The notes under the pieces were generated by a model. It ran no database searches, was not told the DNA's origin, and was given only the letters and a program-made list of their open reading frames with translations. Of a stretch of DNA of 64,000 bases, positions 7,815-16,555 are shown piece by piece. Both the position numbers and the translations under genes were made by a program. Each line of letters begins with the position of its first letter. Positions within the stretch are counted from its first letter, which is position 1. Location of the stretch: positions 1 through 64,000 of the forward strand of contig JAMCQR010000029.1 in assembly GCA_023379555.1 (NCBI GenBank), read 5' to 3'. The DNA is from Thermoplasmatota archaeon (GTDB taxonomy: Archaea > Thermoplasmatota > Thermoplasmata > Thermoplasmatales > GCA-001856825).

Positions 7815-10517
7815 ATGACACAGACCGAAAATTCATCACAGAGCCCGCAACCGCAGAAGAAATCTTCTGCTGTAAAGTGGATAGCTGTGATAATAATAAT
7901 AGTGGTGATAGTATCAGCTATTGCCTACATTGCTACACGACCTACGACACCGACCCCTACTCATAAAAACGGACCACTTTCAGTCAGCCCTTCAGCAACT
8001 GCTATATACACAACCAGCGGGGCTCCTATAACATTCTCGCCAGGAATACCCAGCGGATCTTCGTTTACTAAAGTCGTTTGGAACTTTGGTAATGGAGTTA
8101 GCCAGAATACTACGGGCGGCACAGGACAAGTAACGTACACCTACAACACTCCTGGTAACTACCTGGTATCTGTAACCGCTTATAACTCGACTGGTGGAGT
8201 AGTCAACTCCAATCAAACCTTGATACCTGTTACGGTTACAACCGGCCCAGATGCAAACATAGCTGCTGTATATGGTCCTATCGAAATAATGGCAAACTCT
8301 GCAAATAACGTCAATCAGACAATCGCAGCCGGCGGATGGGTAAACATGACATTCGGTGGTACACAGGCAGCTGTTCCCATAGGAGTTGGATCGCCAGTAC
8401 CTGGGGATACGAACTATCTGATAACTGGATATGAATGGAGTGTGGACAATACCTCTCTCAGCGTCAGCAACACGACAGCGACCATAAACGAAACTTTCAG
8501 TGCAGGAATTCACTATGTTACCCTGACCGTTACGTCTGCATATAATGGACAAACGGCTAGTGGTCAGTACATTGTGACTATTGCAGCTGGAAATTATCAG
8601 GTCAAAAAGGTCACTACAAAAATATCTCCGAACAAGAACGAGATTCTGGATGCAACCTGGATTCCGGGAGGGCCTAGAACTTTCGATCCATCAATAGCGT
8701 ACGATACAGTGTCTTATGAGGCAATTTACGAAGTCTATCAACCGCTCGTTTACTATTCAGGAATTTCGACCGCTTTGTACAATCCTGTCATTGCAAAGAA
8801 CGTTCCTACCTTCCAGAACGGTGGAATAACTGGAAATCAAACGAGCGGAGCACTGAATTACACATTCTATATCAATACGTCGCTCAAATTCTCGAACGGC
8901 GATAGCGTGAATGCCTACGACGTTTATGTGTCAATGGCAAGAGCGCTCCTATTCGCTAATGATGCTGGATCTCCTGGATGGTTACTGGCTCATGCTGTCC
9001 TGCCCGGATATTCTCTATACGGACCATTCAATAACAGTTTCTACTGGGTACATCATGCAGTCACTTGGAACAATGCTACTCAGAGCGTGACATTCCATCT
9101 TTTGCCAACCATTCCTGAGAACAACTCAATGAGTCCGGGACTGCCAGTCCAGAATTTCGGTGCGGGAACTTATTTCCTGCAGCTTATTTCTGGCCCAACG
9201 ATCGGCAGGATAATGGACTATAACGTCCTTAAAGCTAACGGAGCAGCACCCCAGAACACAAGTGCGTCTTATGCTCAGTTTGCGAACACTACCAGCGGAC
9301 CTGGAGTAGAAGGTTACTGGAATCAATATATGGAATTCAACATGATTGGTACTGGACCATACGAACTGAAACTGTTTGAACCTAACCAGGAAATAATATT
9401 CATGAAAAATCCGTATTACCAGCAGACTCCAGGACTGCTTGCACCATCGGCACTGGTACCAGAGGTTGTTATAGAATATCTTACTAACGAGGCGACAGCT
9501 CAACAGGCCTTTGCCACCGGATCTGCCCAGTTTGCTGAAGGCGCATATCCTGTTTCAGACACTGCAGCGCTTCTCAATCTGGTCAACCAAGGAATCGTGT
9601 CCACAACTTCTGTAGCGCAACTCTCAGTATTCAGTCTTTATTTCAACATGCAGGTAAACGTTACAGGAATGCAGGGTTATGACAAACAAGCCAACATTCC
9701 TTCTTACTTCTTCGCTGACCTGAATGTGAGGAAGGCATTCTCATATGCGTTCAACTACTCGTACTGGATTGACCAGGCATGGTCTGCAGATGGAATAGCA
9801 TTTGCGGAAAATATTACTGGTGTGATTCCAAGAGGAATGCTTGAATATCCATCAAACATATCGACGCAATATCCTGAAACGACAAACTACGCCCTGGCAA
9901 AATACTACTGGTCACAGAGCCAGTTCGCGACAGGTGCAAATGCTAGCAAGAAATGGTACATACCGTTATTCAACAGTCAAGGAGTTCCAGAAGTGGACCA
10001 AATGTATTCAGAATACGGGAGTTACCTTTCGCAAATATCCAATGGACAGATAGTTACAACAATAGTGGATGTTTCATTTGCAGCTATAGTTGGAAATACT
10101 CTTGTTACAGCTGGAGCCAACCCGATGCCTCTGTATTTCTTGGGATGGATAGATGACTATCCTGATGCCTCTGACTTTGTCGCACCGTTCTACGAACCTG
10201 GTGGAAGCTATTCTTTGCCAGACGGACTTTATGCACAGAACCCTGGATTCAATGCATCTCAAGCTGCATTGGTAACGGAAATGCAGGATCTCCTGGTTAA
10301 TGCATCTGAAACAACCAATGTCACACTTTCAACCGACCTTTACTACAAAGCAGAAGTAATCGCAACACAGCAGCTGTTCCTGTATGTGGGAACGTTCCAG
10401 AATCTTGGCCTATTTGCCTACAGCACCGAGATAAACCCGGCCGGGCTCGCGCAAACATATAATCCAGCAGTTGGCGGATCTTTCATAATATTCTACACAG
10501 TGCAGTACAATACTTAA
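7815..10517 (+). CDS. Peptide-binding protein with two PKD-like domains and a membrane anchor
   Basis: A 900-residue surface protein. Residues about 21-45 form a membrane segment (AVKWIAVIIIIVVIVSAIAY) that anchors it, followed by a Thr/Pro linker. Two PKD-like beta domains follow (about 58-140 and about 150-255; the first contains VVWNFGNG). The remainder, about 265-900, is a family 5 extracellular solute-binding domain (ILDATWIPGGPRTFDPSIAY at its start). It should capture peptides for the permeases at 2116-6975, although it has its own promoter. It is Asn/Thr/Ser-rich, with many possible N-glycosylation sites. The PKD modules make it about 300 residues longer than standard DppA/OppA proteins. 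Confidence 0.9.
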   Translation: MTQTENSSQSPQPQKKSSAVKWIAVIIIIVVIVSAIAYIATRPTTPTPTHKNGPLSVSPSATAIYTTSGAPITFSPGIPSGSSFTKVVWNFGNGVSQNTTGGTGQVTYTYNTPGNYLVSVTAYNSTGGVVNSNQTLIPVTVTTGPDANIAAVYGPIEIMANSANNVNQTIAAGGWVNMTFGGTQAAVPIGVGSPVPGDTNYLITGYEWSVDNTSLSVSNTTATINETFSAGIHYVTLTVTSAYNGQTASGQYIVTIAAGNYQVKKVTTKISPNKNEILDATWIPGGPRTFDPSIAYDTVSYEAIYEVYQPLVYYSGISTALYNPVIAKNVPTFQNGGITGNQTSGALNYTFYINTSLKFSNGDSVNAYDVYVSMARALLFANDAGSPGWLLAHAVLPGYSLYGPFNNSFYWVHHAVTWNNATQSVTFHLLPTIPENNSMSPGLPVQNFGAGTYFLQLISGPTIGRIMDYNVLKANGAAPQNTSASYAQFANTTSGPGVEGYWNQYMEFNMIGTGPYELKLFEPNQEIIFMKNPYYQQTPGLLAPSALVPEVVIEYLTNEATAQQAFATGSAQFAEGAYPVSDTAALLNLVNQGIVSTTSVAQLSVFSLYFNMQVNVTGMQGYDKQANIPSYFFADLNVRKAFSYAFNYSYWIDQAWSADGIAFAENITGVIPRGMLEYPSNISTQYPETTNYALAKYYWSQSQFATGANASKKWYIPLFNSQGVPEVDQMYSEYGSYLSQISNGQIVTTIVDVSFAAIVGNTLVTAGANPMPLYFLGWIDDYPDASDFVAPFYEPGGSYSLPDGLYAQNPGFNASQAALVTEMQDLLVNASETTNVTLSTDLYYKAEVIATQQLFLYVGTFQNLGLFAYSTEINPAGLAQTYNPAVGGSFIIFYTVQYNT

Positions 10518-10560
10518 AAAAACTTTATTTTTTATTTTTATTAATTTTTCATTTATAAAT
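10518..10560 (+). terminator. T-rich terminator region
   Basis: Immediately after the binding-protein stop there are several T runs (six or more in a row) in both orientations, between two convergent genes. This fits oligo-T-dependent archaeal termination for the rightward gene and probably also for the leftward oxidoreductase gene. Confidence 0.45.
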
Positions 10561-10618
10561 AAATATTTCTTCCCTCTTGAACGGTTATATATTGGGAAGG
10601 TGCTGGTTTTTTCAAAGC

Positions 10619-11353
10619 TCATTCGCCCCAGATATCTCTCCTTATCTCGCCATCCTTGATTCCTGATATCGTGAGTTCATCTACAATGTCCCTCACGAAT
10701 TTGATTCCTCCGCAGATGTAGAAGGTTCTTTCTTTAAAGTCAAGCGCATGTTTCTTGATCATTTCAATATTGATCCTTCCTCTTTCTCCGTCCCAGCCAT
10801 TGGATTGCTGGTCCCTTGTAACCGTAATGATCTCCCTGAGTCCCAGGCTTCTATAGGATTCTAACTCCGGAGCATTCAGTATATCCAGAGAATGTTTTAC
10901 GCTATACAACAGAACGACGTCTCTTTCAAGCCCAAGGAATTTCGTATATCTCAGCATCGAAAAGAAAGGAGCTATACCTATCCCAGCGGCCAGGAAGATA
11001 CTCTTTGTTGCCTTCTCTGGATCGTACACAAACGTTCCCTTCGGCTCCGTAAGAAAGAGGGTATCTCCCTCCTTTAATTTCGCAAGGATACTGGTGAGTT
11101 TGCCATTGACCAATTCAATCATCAATTCTATATTTTTTTCATGTGGGGAGGACGCGATTGAGTAGGACCTGAATAATTTATCTCCAGGACTAATGAAAAT
11201 TGATGTGAACATGCCCGGCTTGAATCTGAAATTTTCTCCATCTACCGGACTCAAAGTGAAACTCCTTACCGGAAAACTGTCCGCTGCACCTGAGGTCAGG
11301 TTCTTTAATTCCGATATTTCAAATTCCTTCATGTTAAGTCGAGAGCCTAGCAT
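10619..11353 (-). CDS. Ferredoxin-NAD(P) reductase-like flavoprotein
   Basis: A protein of about 244 residues with the ferredoxin-reductase fold. The FAD-binding motif RSYSIAS lies near residue 60, a phosphate-contacting stretch EPKGTF near 105, and the nucleotide-binding motif AAGIGIAPFFSML near 125. No iron-sulfur cluster Cys motif is present, so electrons must pass to a separate partner. Three starts are possible: GTG 11359, ATG 11353 and ATG 11332. A TATA-like TTTATAAAG at about 11373-11381 favours 11353 as leaderless, with 11332 as an alternative. The physiological partner cannot be told from the sequence. Confidence 0.82.
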   Translation of the reverse strand: MLGSRLNMKEFEISELKNLTSGAADSFPVRSFTLSPVDGENFRFKPGMFTSIFISPGDKLFRSYSIASSPHEKNIELMIELVNGKLTSILAKLKEGDTLFLTEPKGTFVYDPEKATKSIFLAAGIGIAPFFSMLRYTKFLGLERDVVLLYSVKHSLDILNAPELESYRSLGLREIITVTRDQQSNGWDGERGRINIEMIKKHALDFKERTFYICGGIKFVRDIVDELTISGIKDGEIRRDIWGE

Positions 11354-11441
11354 GGTCACAAAGTGTCGGGTACTTTATAAATCTTTTTTGAGAATTAAAA
11401 CATCAGGTTATTCTTTTTAGCAACTTACGCATCACAGACTG

Positions 11442-14147
11442 TTGAACGAAGGTACTGTTGAATCACAAATCAATTTGATACGAACCATACTGGTTAAGAA
11501 GGGCTTTTCCGATTTTACGGACCCTCAGAGAATTGCAATACCTGAGATTTTGAATGGAAACAACGTTCTGCTGACGTCTCCCACGGGGAGTGGAAAGACG
11601 GAGGCAGTTGTTCTTCCAATCTTTCTTTTGCTGGGGGAAAAGAAGAATTCCTTAAAGGGATTTGGGGCCATTTATATAACCCCCTTGAGAGCACTCAATA
11701 GAGATGTCCTTGGAAGGATTGAATTCTATGCCGAATCATTTGGACTTAGGGCCTCTGTCAGACATGGAGACAGTAGCAATAGTGAAAGAAGATATCAGGC
11801 TGAAAACCCGCCAGAAGTTATGATCACAACCCCTGAAACAATGCAGTTGATACTCAATGGAAAAGTGCTGCGAAATCATCTGAAGTCAGTGAAATACCTG
11901 ATCATAGATGAAGTTCACGAATTATTGAATGATGAACGGGGCTGGCAGCTACTAGTTGCAATCTCGAGAATCAGGGAAATGGCACCTGAACTGAAGATAG
12001 CTGCCATTTCAGCTACTGTGGGGAATCCGGATGAAGTGGGAAAGGCAATTTTTGGTACGCTTCCATTCAAGACGCTGAAAGCGGGTGCATCAAAAGAATA
12101 TTCCATAAGAGTTTCCATGCCAACAGGAGCTCCCGGCAGCTTCAAGGAAATAATTGGGGCAGAGGATAGCTATGCAGAGGCAATTCACTTCATATTAAGG
12201 ATATATAATATCGGGAAGCAGTTCATCGTTTTTACCAATACGAGGTCAACTGCGGAAGATATAGTCATGCGTTTGCGCCTCTTCGACGATGACATTTCTG
12301 TTGACGTGCATCATGGCTCCCTTGGGAAAGATGTTAGGACTAAGATAGAGGATGAATTCAGGAAGGGTAGAATCAGGGGACTCATTTGCACCTCTAGCAT
12401 GGAACTTGGGATAGATATCGGATCAGTGGACTTTGTAATACAGATGAACTCACCCAGACAGGTCATCAGGGTTGTACAACGCGTTGGGAGGGGAAGACAC
12501 AGGTTGGGTGAGATATCTGAGGGGGAGATAGTTTGCGTGAATGAGATAGAGGCAGAGGAGGGATCGGTAATTGCAGAGTTTGCCCAAAATGGAAGAATTG
12601 AGAAAATAGAGATCAGGGATAGGCCGATAATTGTTCTGGTAAATCAGCTTGTATCTCTTGTCTATGCGGAAAGGGAAGTTCAACTGGATCGGGCATATAA
12701 ACTGTTCAGGGCTGTTTACAATTTCCGGGATCTATCCTTTGATGAATTTGTGAAGTATGTGGAGTTTCTCAGCAATTTGAGGGTGATCTACTATGACGGG
12801 GAAAAAAATACAATAAGGAAAAGCGGTAGAACCATGAAACAGTTTCTTGAGAATATTTCTATGATTCCTGATGAGAAGAGATACGTTGTCAAAGAATCTT
12901 CCACCGCAAAAATTATTGGATTTCTTGATGAGGGTTACGTGGCAACTGAAATTGACATAGAAAGTACATTTGTTCTCAAGGGAAGTACCTGGAGAGTTGT
13001 GGGAATAAAGAATGATGTCATTTATGTTGATTTCATACAGGGTATATCGGTTCCTCCAAGCTGGTCTGGGGAAGAAATACCTGTCCCGTTTGAGATAGCA
13101 TTTGAAGTGGGAAGGAAGAGAAGGAAAGGCGTCCTCAGTCCAAATTTAGACAAGAGGTCAGCCCAGATGGTGCAGAAATTTATAGAAGGGTCTGCCAATG
13201 ATGAATTGATTCTTGTAGAGAAAGAGGGCAATACAACCCTCATACAATTGACTGGGGGAACCAAGACCAATTATACTATTGCCTTATTGTTGACCTATTC
13301 ATTGGCTGATAAATATGGGGAATCTTTCCTGTTTGACATCTCGCCATACCATATAATGATCCAGGGAAACTTTCGTTACAGTGTGGATGAAATTGTTGAG
13401 GGACTAAGAAATATTCAGTCCCTTGTGCTTAACCTGGACAAGTATGTTATAAAGACAAGAATATTCAATTACAGTTTCATAAACGTGGGAAGGAAATTCG
13501 GCATCTTTTCTAAGGAAACTGATTTTACAAGGATCAGAATAGACAAGATAATCTCCCTTTATGAGGATACGATAATTTTTAAAGAAGCCGTGGAGAAATT
13601 CAAATGGGACTACATGGATGTACCGCACTCGCTGATAATCGGCAAGGCAATTGAAGAAGGTATGATGAATATATCCGTCGGGGGGAGATTTTCAACTTCT
13701 TCGAAACTGTACATGAATAATCTGAAGGAAAAGATGATGCCTATAAGACCAACCGCTCCCATACTTGCAGCCATAAGAAAGCGATTGCTTGCGGAAGAAC
13801 TTGGTTTTTACTGTCTCAGCTGCAGGAGACATTTCAAGATGAAGATTTCAGATCTGAAAGAGAGAAGATGCATATTTTGCAGCAGTCCGAGAATCGCTCC
13901 TGTAAAGCCTTACGACCTCGATAAGCTTGATCCCCTATCGAAGGAGATGTTTAAGAGGGTCAATACCTCTTACCACCTCCTGAGGATGTATGAAGAGAAG
14001 GCCCTACTGGTTCTTTCTGCACATGGAATAGGCCCGGATAGTGCCTCCAGGATCCTTCAAGTACCCGTGAAAAGTGAAGAAGAATTGCTTGAACGAATTC
14101 TTCTCAACGAGGTGGAGTTCGCAAAAAATAGAAGATTCTGGAGCTGA
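11442..14147 (+). CDS. lhr: Lhr-type superfamily 2 DNA/RNA helicase
   Basis: A 901-residue ATP-dependent helicase. RecA-like domain 1 carries Walker A (TSPTGSGKTEA, about 44-54) and the DEVH box (about 155-158) with SAT following. Domain 2 has the ARTH-type motif VVQRVGRGRHRLG (about 346-358). The winged-helix and Lhr core regions follow, and the C-terminus has a CX2C...CX2C zinc-ribbon-like group (YCLSCRRHF and CIFCSSP, about 788-815). Archaeal Lhr proteins unwind replication- and repair-type forks. The start is taken as TTG 11442; no closer ATG preserves the N-terminal Q-motif region. Confidence 0.88.
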   Translation: MNEGTVESQINLIRTILVKKGFSDFTDPQRIAIPEILNGNNVLLTSPTGSGKTEAVVLPIFLLLGEKKNSLKGFGAIYITPLRALNRDVLGRIEFYAESFGLRASVRHGDSSNSERRYQAENPPEVMITTPETMQLILNGKVLRNHLKSVKYLIIDEVHELLNDERGWQLLVAISRIREMAPELKIAAISATVGNPDEVGKAIFGTLPFKTLKAGASKEYSIRVSMPTGAPGSFKEIIGAEDSYAEAIHFILRIYNIGKQFIVFTNTRSTAEDIVMRLRLFDDDISVDVHHGSLGKDVRTKIEDEFRKGRIRGLICTSSMELGIDIGSVDFVIQMNSPRQVIRVVQRVGRGRHRLGEISEGEIVCVNEIEAEEGSVIAEFAQNGRIEKIEIRDRPIIVLVNQLVSLVYAEREVQLDRAYKLFRAVYNFRDLSFDEFVKYVEFLSNLRVIYYDGEKNTIRKSGRTMKQFLENISMIPDEKRYVVKESSTAKIIGFLDEGYVATEIDIESTFVLKGSTWRVVGIKNDVIYVDFIQGISVPPSWSGEEIPVPFEIAFEVGRKRRKGVLSPNLDKRSAQMVQKFIEGSANDELILVEKEGNTTLIQLTGGTKTNYTIALLLTYSLADKYGESFLFDISPYHIMIQGNFRYSVDEIVEGLRNIQSLVLNLDKYVIKTRIFNYSFINVGRKFGIFSKETDFTRIRIDKIISLYEDTIIFKEAVEKFKWDYMDVPHSLIIGKAIEEGMMNISVGGRFSTSSKLYMNNLKEKMMPIRPTAPILAAIRKRLLAEELGFYCLSCRRHFKMKISDLKERRCIFCSSPRIAPVKPYDLDKLDPLSKEMFKRVNTSYHLLRMYEEKALLVLSAHGIGPDSASRILQVPVKSEEELLERILLNEVEFAKNRRFWS

Positions 14148-14149
14148 TC

Positions 14150-15028
14150 TCAATTCTCCTTAAGTTCTTTCCTGAAGTCTCCTAGCGTCCCTTTCTTTTC
14201 TGCGTACGCATTGTGTTTATGGATTGTCTCATAACTTTCACTTCTGACCTCGATCATTACAGTATCCGGAAAATCCTCAAATTTTTTGACGATCAATTTC
14301 ACAACGTCCCTCACAACATCCTCGACGAATTTCGGATTCTTGTGGGCCTGAAGCACCAACATGCCCTCCTCTTCTCTCTTCAATAGCTCAAAGGTCGGTG
14401 CACTCATTGAGGCTTCAGCAATATCTATAAGCGTATCCACTTCCACATCCTTTCCATCTGGCACAGACATTATGATTGTGACATCATTTCTCTGGTTGTG
14501 CGAGATGAAAGGTGGTTCATCCGACATTCTTCCAGTCAAGGTGGAAACTGTTTTCATGGCAGAAGGACAGACTGAAATTCCAGTGGCAGTGGCTCCTATG
14601 TACCTGATGGTCTTTTCACCATCCTTCTTTCTTGCTATTCCCTGAATCTGGTATCTTTCCGTTGTCTTTCGTCCCTTCGGATTCTTCCTTTCCAGAAAAT
14701 AGTCTGCCACAAGTTGGGCTTCAGCAGAAGTTGCATAAGGGTGCCTCTCTAGAAGCCTATCCACTATTAGTTCTGCTACATATTCAATCCCCTTAATTTT
14801 CCCGTCCACTTCCTGCCCAACTACGTCTTCAAGGGCTTCAATATCTCTCGAAAGATCGCTACCCTTCCTTGAGGGAGGCAGATCAACGAATACCCTGAAA
14901 GTTGGAATAAGTGTGACTGTCTTATTCCTGTGAACCTTAATGGGCCTTGCCACGTTTGTCAGACCGACTCTATCAAGACTGTAAGTGTTAATTGGGTTCT
15001 CCGATTGCACATCTTTGAATTTTTCCAT
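14150..15028 (-). CDS. mptA: GTP cyclohydrolase IV / FolE2 family (MptA)
   Basis: A 292-residue enzyme for the first step of archaeal pterin (methanopterin or folate type) synthesis, converting GTP to 7,8-dihydroneopterin 2',3'-cyclic phosphate in the MptA family. Recognised blocks are SRKGSDLSRDIEALEDV (about 53-69), GISVCPSAMKTVS (about 150-162), ISHNQR (about 175-180) and AHKNPKFVEDVVRDV near 250-264. ATG 15028 is chosen because the family begins just before NTYSLDRVGLTNV; the open frame upstream overlaps the neighbouring gene. In the first block, where I recall homologues having His-Met-Ser-Arg, this protein has Asp-Leu-Ser-Arg (Asp58). Last gene of a five-gene operon. Confidence 0.88.
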   Translation of the reverse strand: MEKFKDVQSENPINTYSLDRVGLTNVARPIKVHRNKTVTLIPTFRVFVDLPPSRKGSDLSRDIEALEDVVGQEVDGKIKGIEYVAELIVDRLLERHPYATSAEAQLVADYFLERKNPKGRKTTERYQIQGIARKKDGEKTIRYIGATATGISVCPSAMKTVSTLTGRMSDEPPFISHNQRNDVTIIMSVPDGKDVEVDTLIDIAEASMSAPTFELLKREEEGMLVLQAHKNPKFVEDVVRDVVKLIVKKFEDFPDTVMIEVRSESYETIHKHNAYAEKKGTLGDFRKELKEN

Positions 15029-15074
15029 ACACCTGTAGTAATTTAACCTAAAGAAAATTTTCTTACGCCGTGGA

Positions 15075-15887
15075 TTAAATTTCAAGAGATTTGAGGAAAT
15101 CTTCAAGCAACTTTCCCAGGACAACAGGATCGATCTGTCTCTCTTCCCTTTTCCCAGGTTCTGGAGAATATCCAAAATAGAATCCTATTGGATGAAAGAA
15201 CCATCTCGAAATGTCTCTCACATTCCTTTCCAGAATAGGCTTAAAGGAATTCAAATCAGGTACATTCAAACTCGCGGATCTGGTTACAGATACGTAAGCT
15301 CCCTCTGCCTTAACAAGCAATAGTGGTTCGAACTCTCTGAATATGAGGTCCTTGGGATAATCTCCCGAGACTACCAGGACTTTCCCCTTATCCTGCCCTC
15401 GGTACATAATTTTTCCTCTGATTTCTTCAATAAGGGAATAATCCTGCTCAAATTTTATTATCATTGAATCGAATATTACCTTGAAAATGTCCTCAATTTC
15501 ATTGATATCCTTTCCTGCGGCGATAAAACTCCTAAGCACCAAATCAAGAAGGTTATCCATTCCTTCCCTTTGCAGTGATTTCCAGCCTGCATTGTCCTGC
15601 CAGCAGATTGCTTCAGCCAGTCTCTTCTCAGCTCTTCCCAGCGAAAACGACTCAACCACCTTTATCGCCGAACAGCTGTAAACTTTCTCTCCGTGATGAT
15701 CAAATCTCTTAATTCTTGCCTTTCCATGTGGGGAATCCAATATGTAATCGGCCTCTTTTATTTCAATCTCGTTGTGTTCCAGATACTTGACCTCCAATTC
15801 CACCCCTCTTAACGCTCTTCTCAGTAAGTATACGGAACCAATAGAGTCAAGATCTGGGGGACTTGCTATTGCCGTTAGTTTACTCAT
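15075..15887 (-). CDS. DHH-family phosphoesterase next to mptA
   Basis: A 270-residue protein with hallmark DHH motifs: motif I PPDLDSIGS (Asp12, Asp14), a further Asp at 51, and the FDHH signature (Asp63-His64-His65), followed by WQDNAG near residue 97. This is a compact Mn/Mg phosphoesterase; I see no clear DHHA1 nucleic-acid-binding domain. Its function is not known to me. It overlaps the transaldolase by 4 bases and lies 46 bases before mptA. MptA makes a cyclic phosphodiester, so a role in opening that ring is a testable guess. A small nucleotide or oligonucleotide substrate is equally possible. Confidence 0.8.
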   Translation of the reverse strand: MSKLTAIASPPDLDSIGSVYLLRRALRGVELEVKYLEHNEIEIKEADYILDSPHGKARIKRFDHHGEKVYSCSAIKVVESFSLGRAEKRLAEAICWQDNAGWKSLQREGMDNLLDLVLRSFIAAGKDINEIEDIFKVIFDSMIIKFEQDYSLIEEIRGKIMYRGQDKGKVLVVSGDYPKDLIFREFEPLLLVKAEGAYVSVTRSASLNVPDLNSFKPILERNVRDISRWFFHPIGFYFGYSPEPGKREERQIDPVVLGKLLEDFLKSLEI

Positions 15888-16555
15888 TCCAACCTGAGTT
15901 TCCCTCTGTCAATCTTGTCCCAGTCATCAAGAAACCTCTTCAGCCCCTCATCAGTCTTTGGGTGACTCATGAGTTTCTTGAAAACGTCAAAGGGCATTGT
16001 GACAATATCAGCCCCTATCAGTGCTGATTCCCTTACGTGAACGGGATGCCTGATTGAGGCAACTATAATCTTTGCATTGATTCCATAGTTATCATAAGCA
16101 GTCCTTATGTCCTCTATCAGGGACATGCCATCTTCCCCGATGTCATCCAGCCTTCCAACAAATGGAGAGACATAGGTTGCACCTGCCTTGACCACCATCA
16201 GGGCCTGGCTCAGAGAGAAAACAAGAGTCGCATTGGTTTCGATGCCAATTTCCTTCAAAATTTTCAGCGCCTTCAATCCTTCAACTGTCGTAGGTATCTT
16301 TACAACTACGTTATCCCCAAGTTTCTTCAACCTCTTTGCCTCTTCTATCATTTCATCATGTTTGAGCGAAGTTACCTCCAGGGAGACTGGTCCTTTAACA
16401 AGATCTAGTATTGATGTGACAAGTTTCCTGAAGTTCATTTCCCCCTTCAGTTCCTTTGAAATAAGTGTTGGATTGGTTGTAATGCCATCTACTGCACCCC
16501 AGGAAACACCTTCCCTTATTTCTTCAATGTTCGCGGTATCCAAGAAGAATTTCAT
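15884..16555 (-). CDS. tal: Transaldolase, short MipB/TalC type
   Basis: A 223-residue TIM-barrel aldolase of the small transaldolase / fructose-6-phosphate aldolase family. The N-terminal MKFFLDTANIEEI and DGITTNPTLI motifs and the Schiff-base lysine in VVVKIPTT (about residue 85) are all present. It transfers a dihydroxyacetone unit in the non-oxidative pentose phosphate pathway. It overlaps the transketolase C-subunit by 4 bases upstream and the DHH gene by 4 bases downstream. Together with transketolase it can produce ribose 5-phosphate for the Prs enzyme at 54251. Confidence 0.93.
   Translation of the reverse strand: MKFFLDTANIEEIREGVSWGAVDGITTNPTLISKELKGEMNFRKLVTSILDLVKGPVSLEVTSLKHDEMIEEAKRLKKLGDNVVVKIPTTVEGLKALKILKEIGIETNATLVFSLSQALMVVKAGATYVSPFVGRLDDIGEDGMSLIEDIRTAYDNYGINAKIIVASIRHPVHVRESALIGADIVTMPFDVFKKLMSHPKTDEGLKRFLDDWDKIDRGKLRLE

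Noticed and set aside
7992..8552. A 186-codon open frame on the minus strand inside the peptide-binding protein gene
   Set aside because: Its Cys/Arg/Ser-rich translation has no family resemblance and it lies wholly opposite a clear solute-binding protein; it is a shadow of biased codon use.
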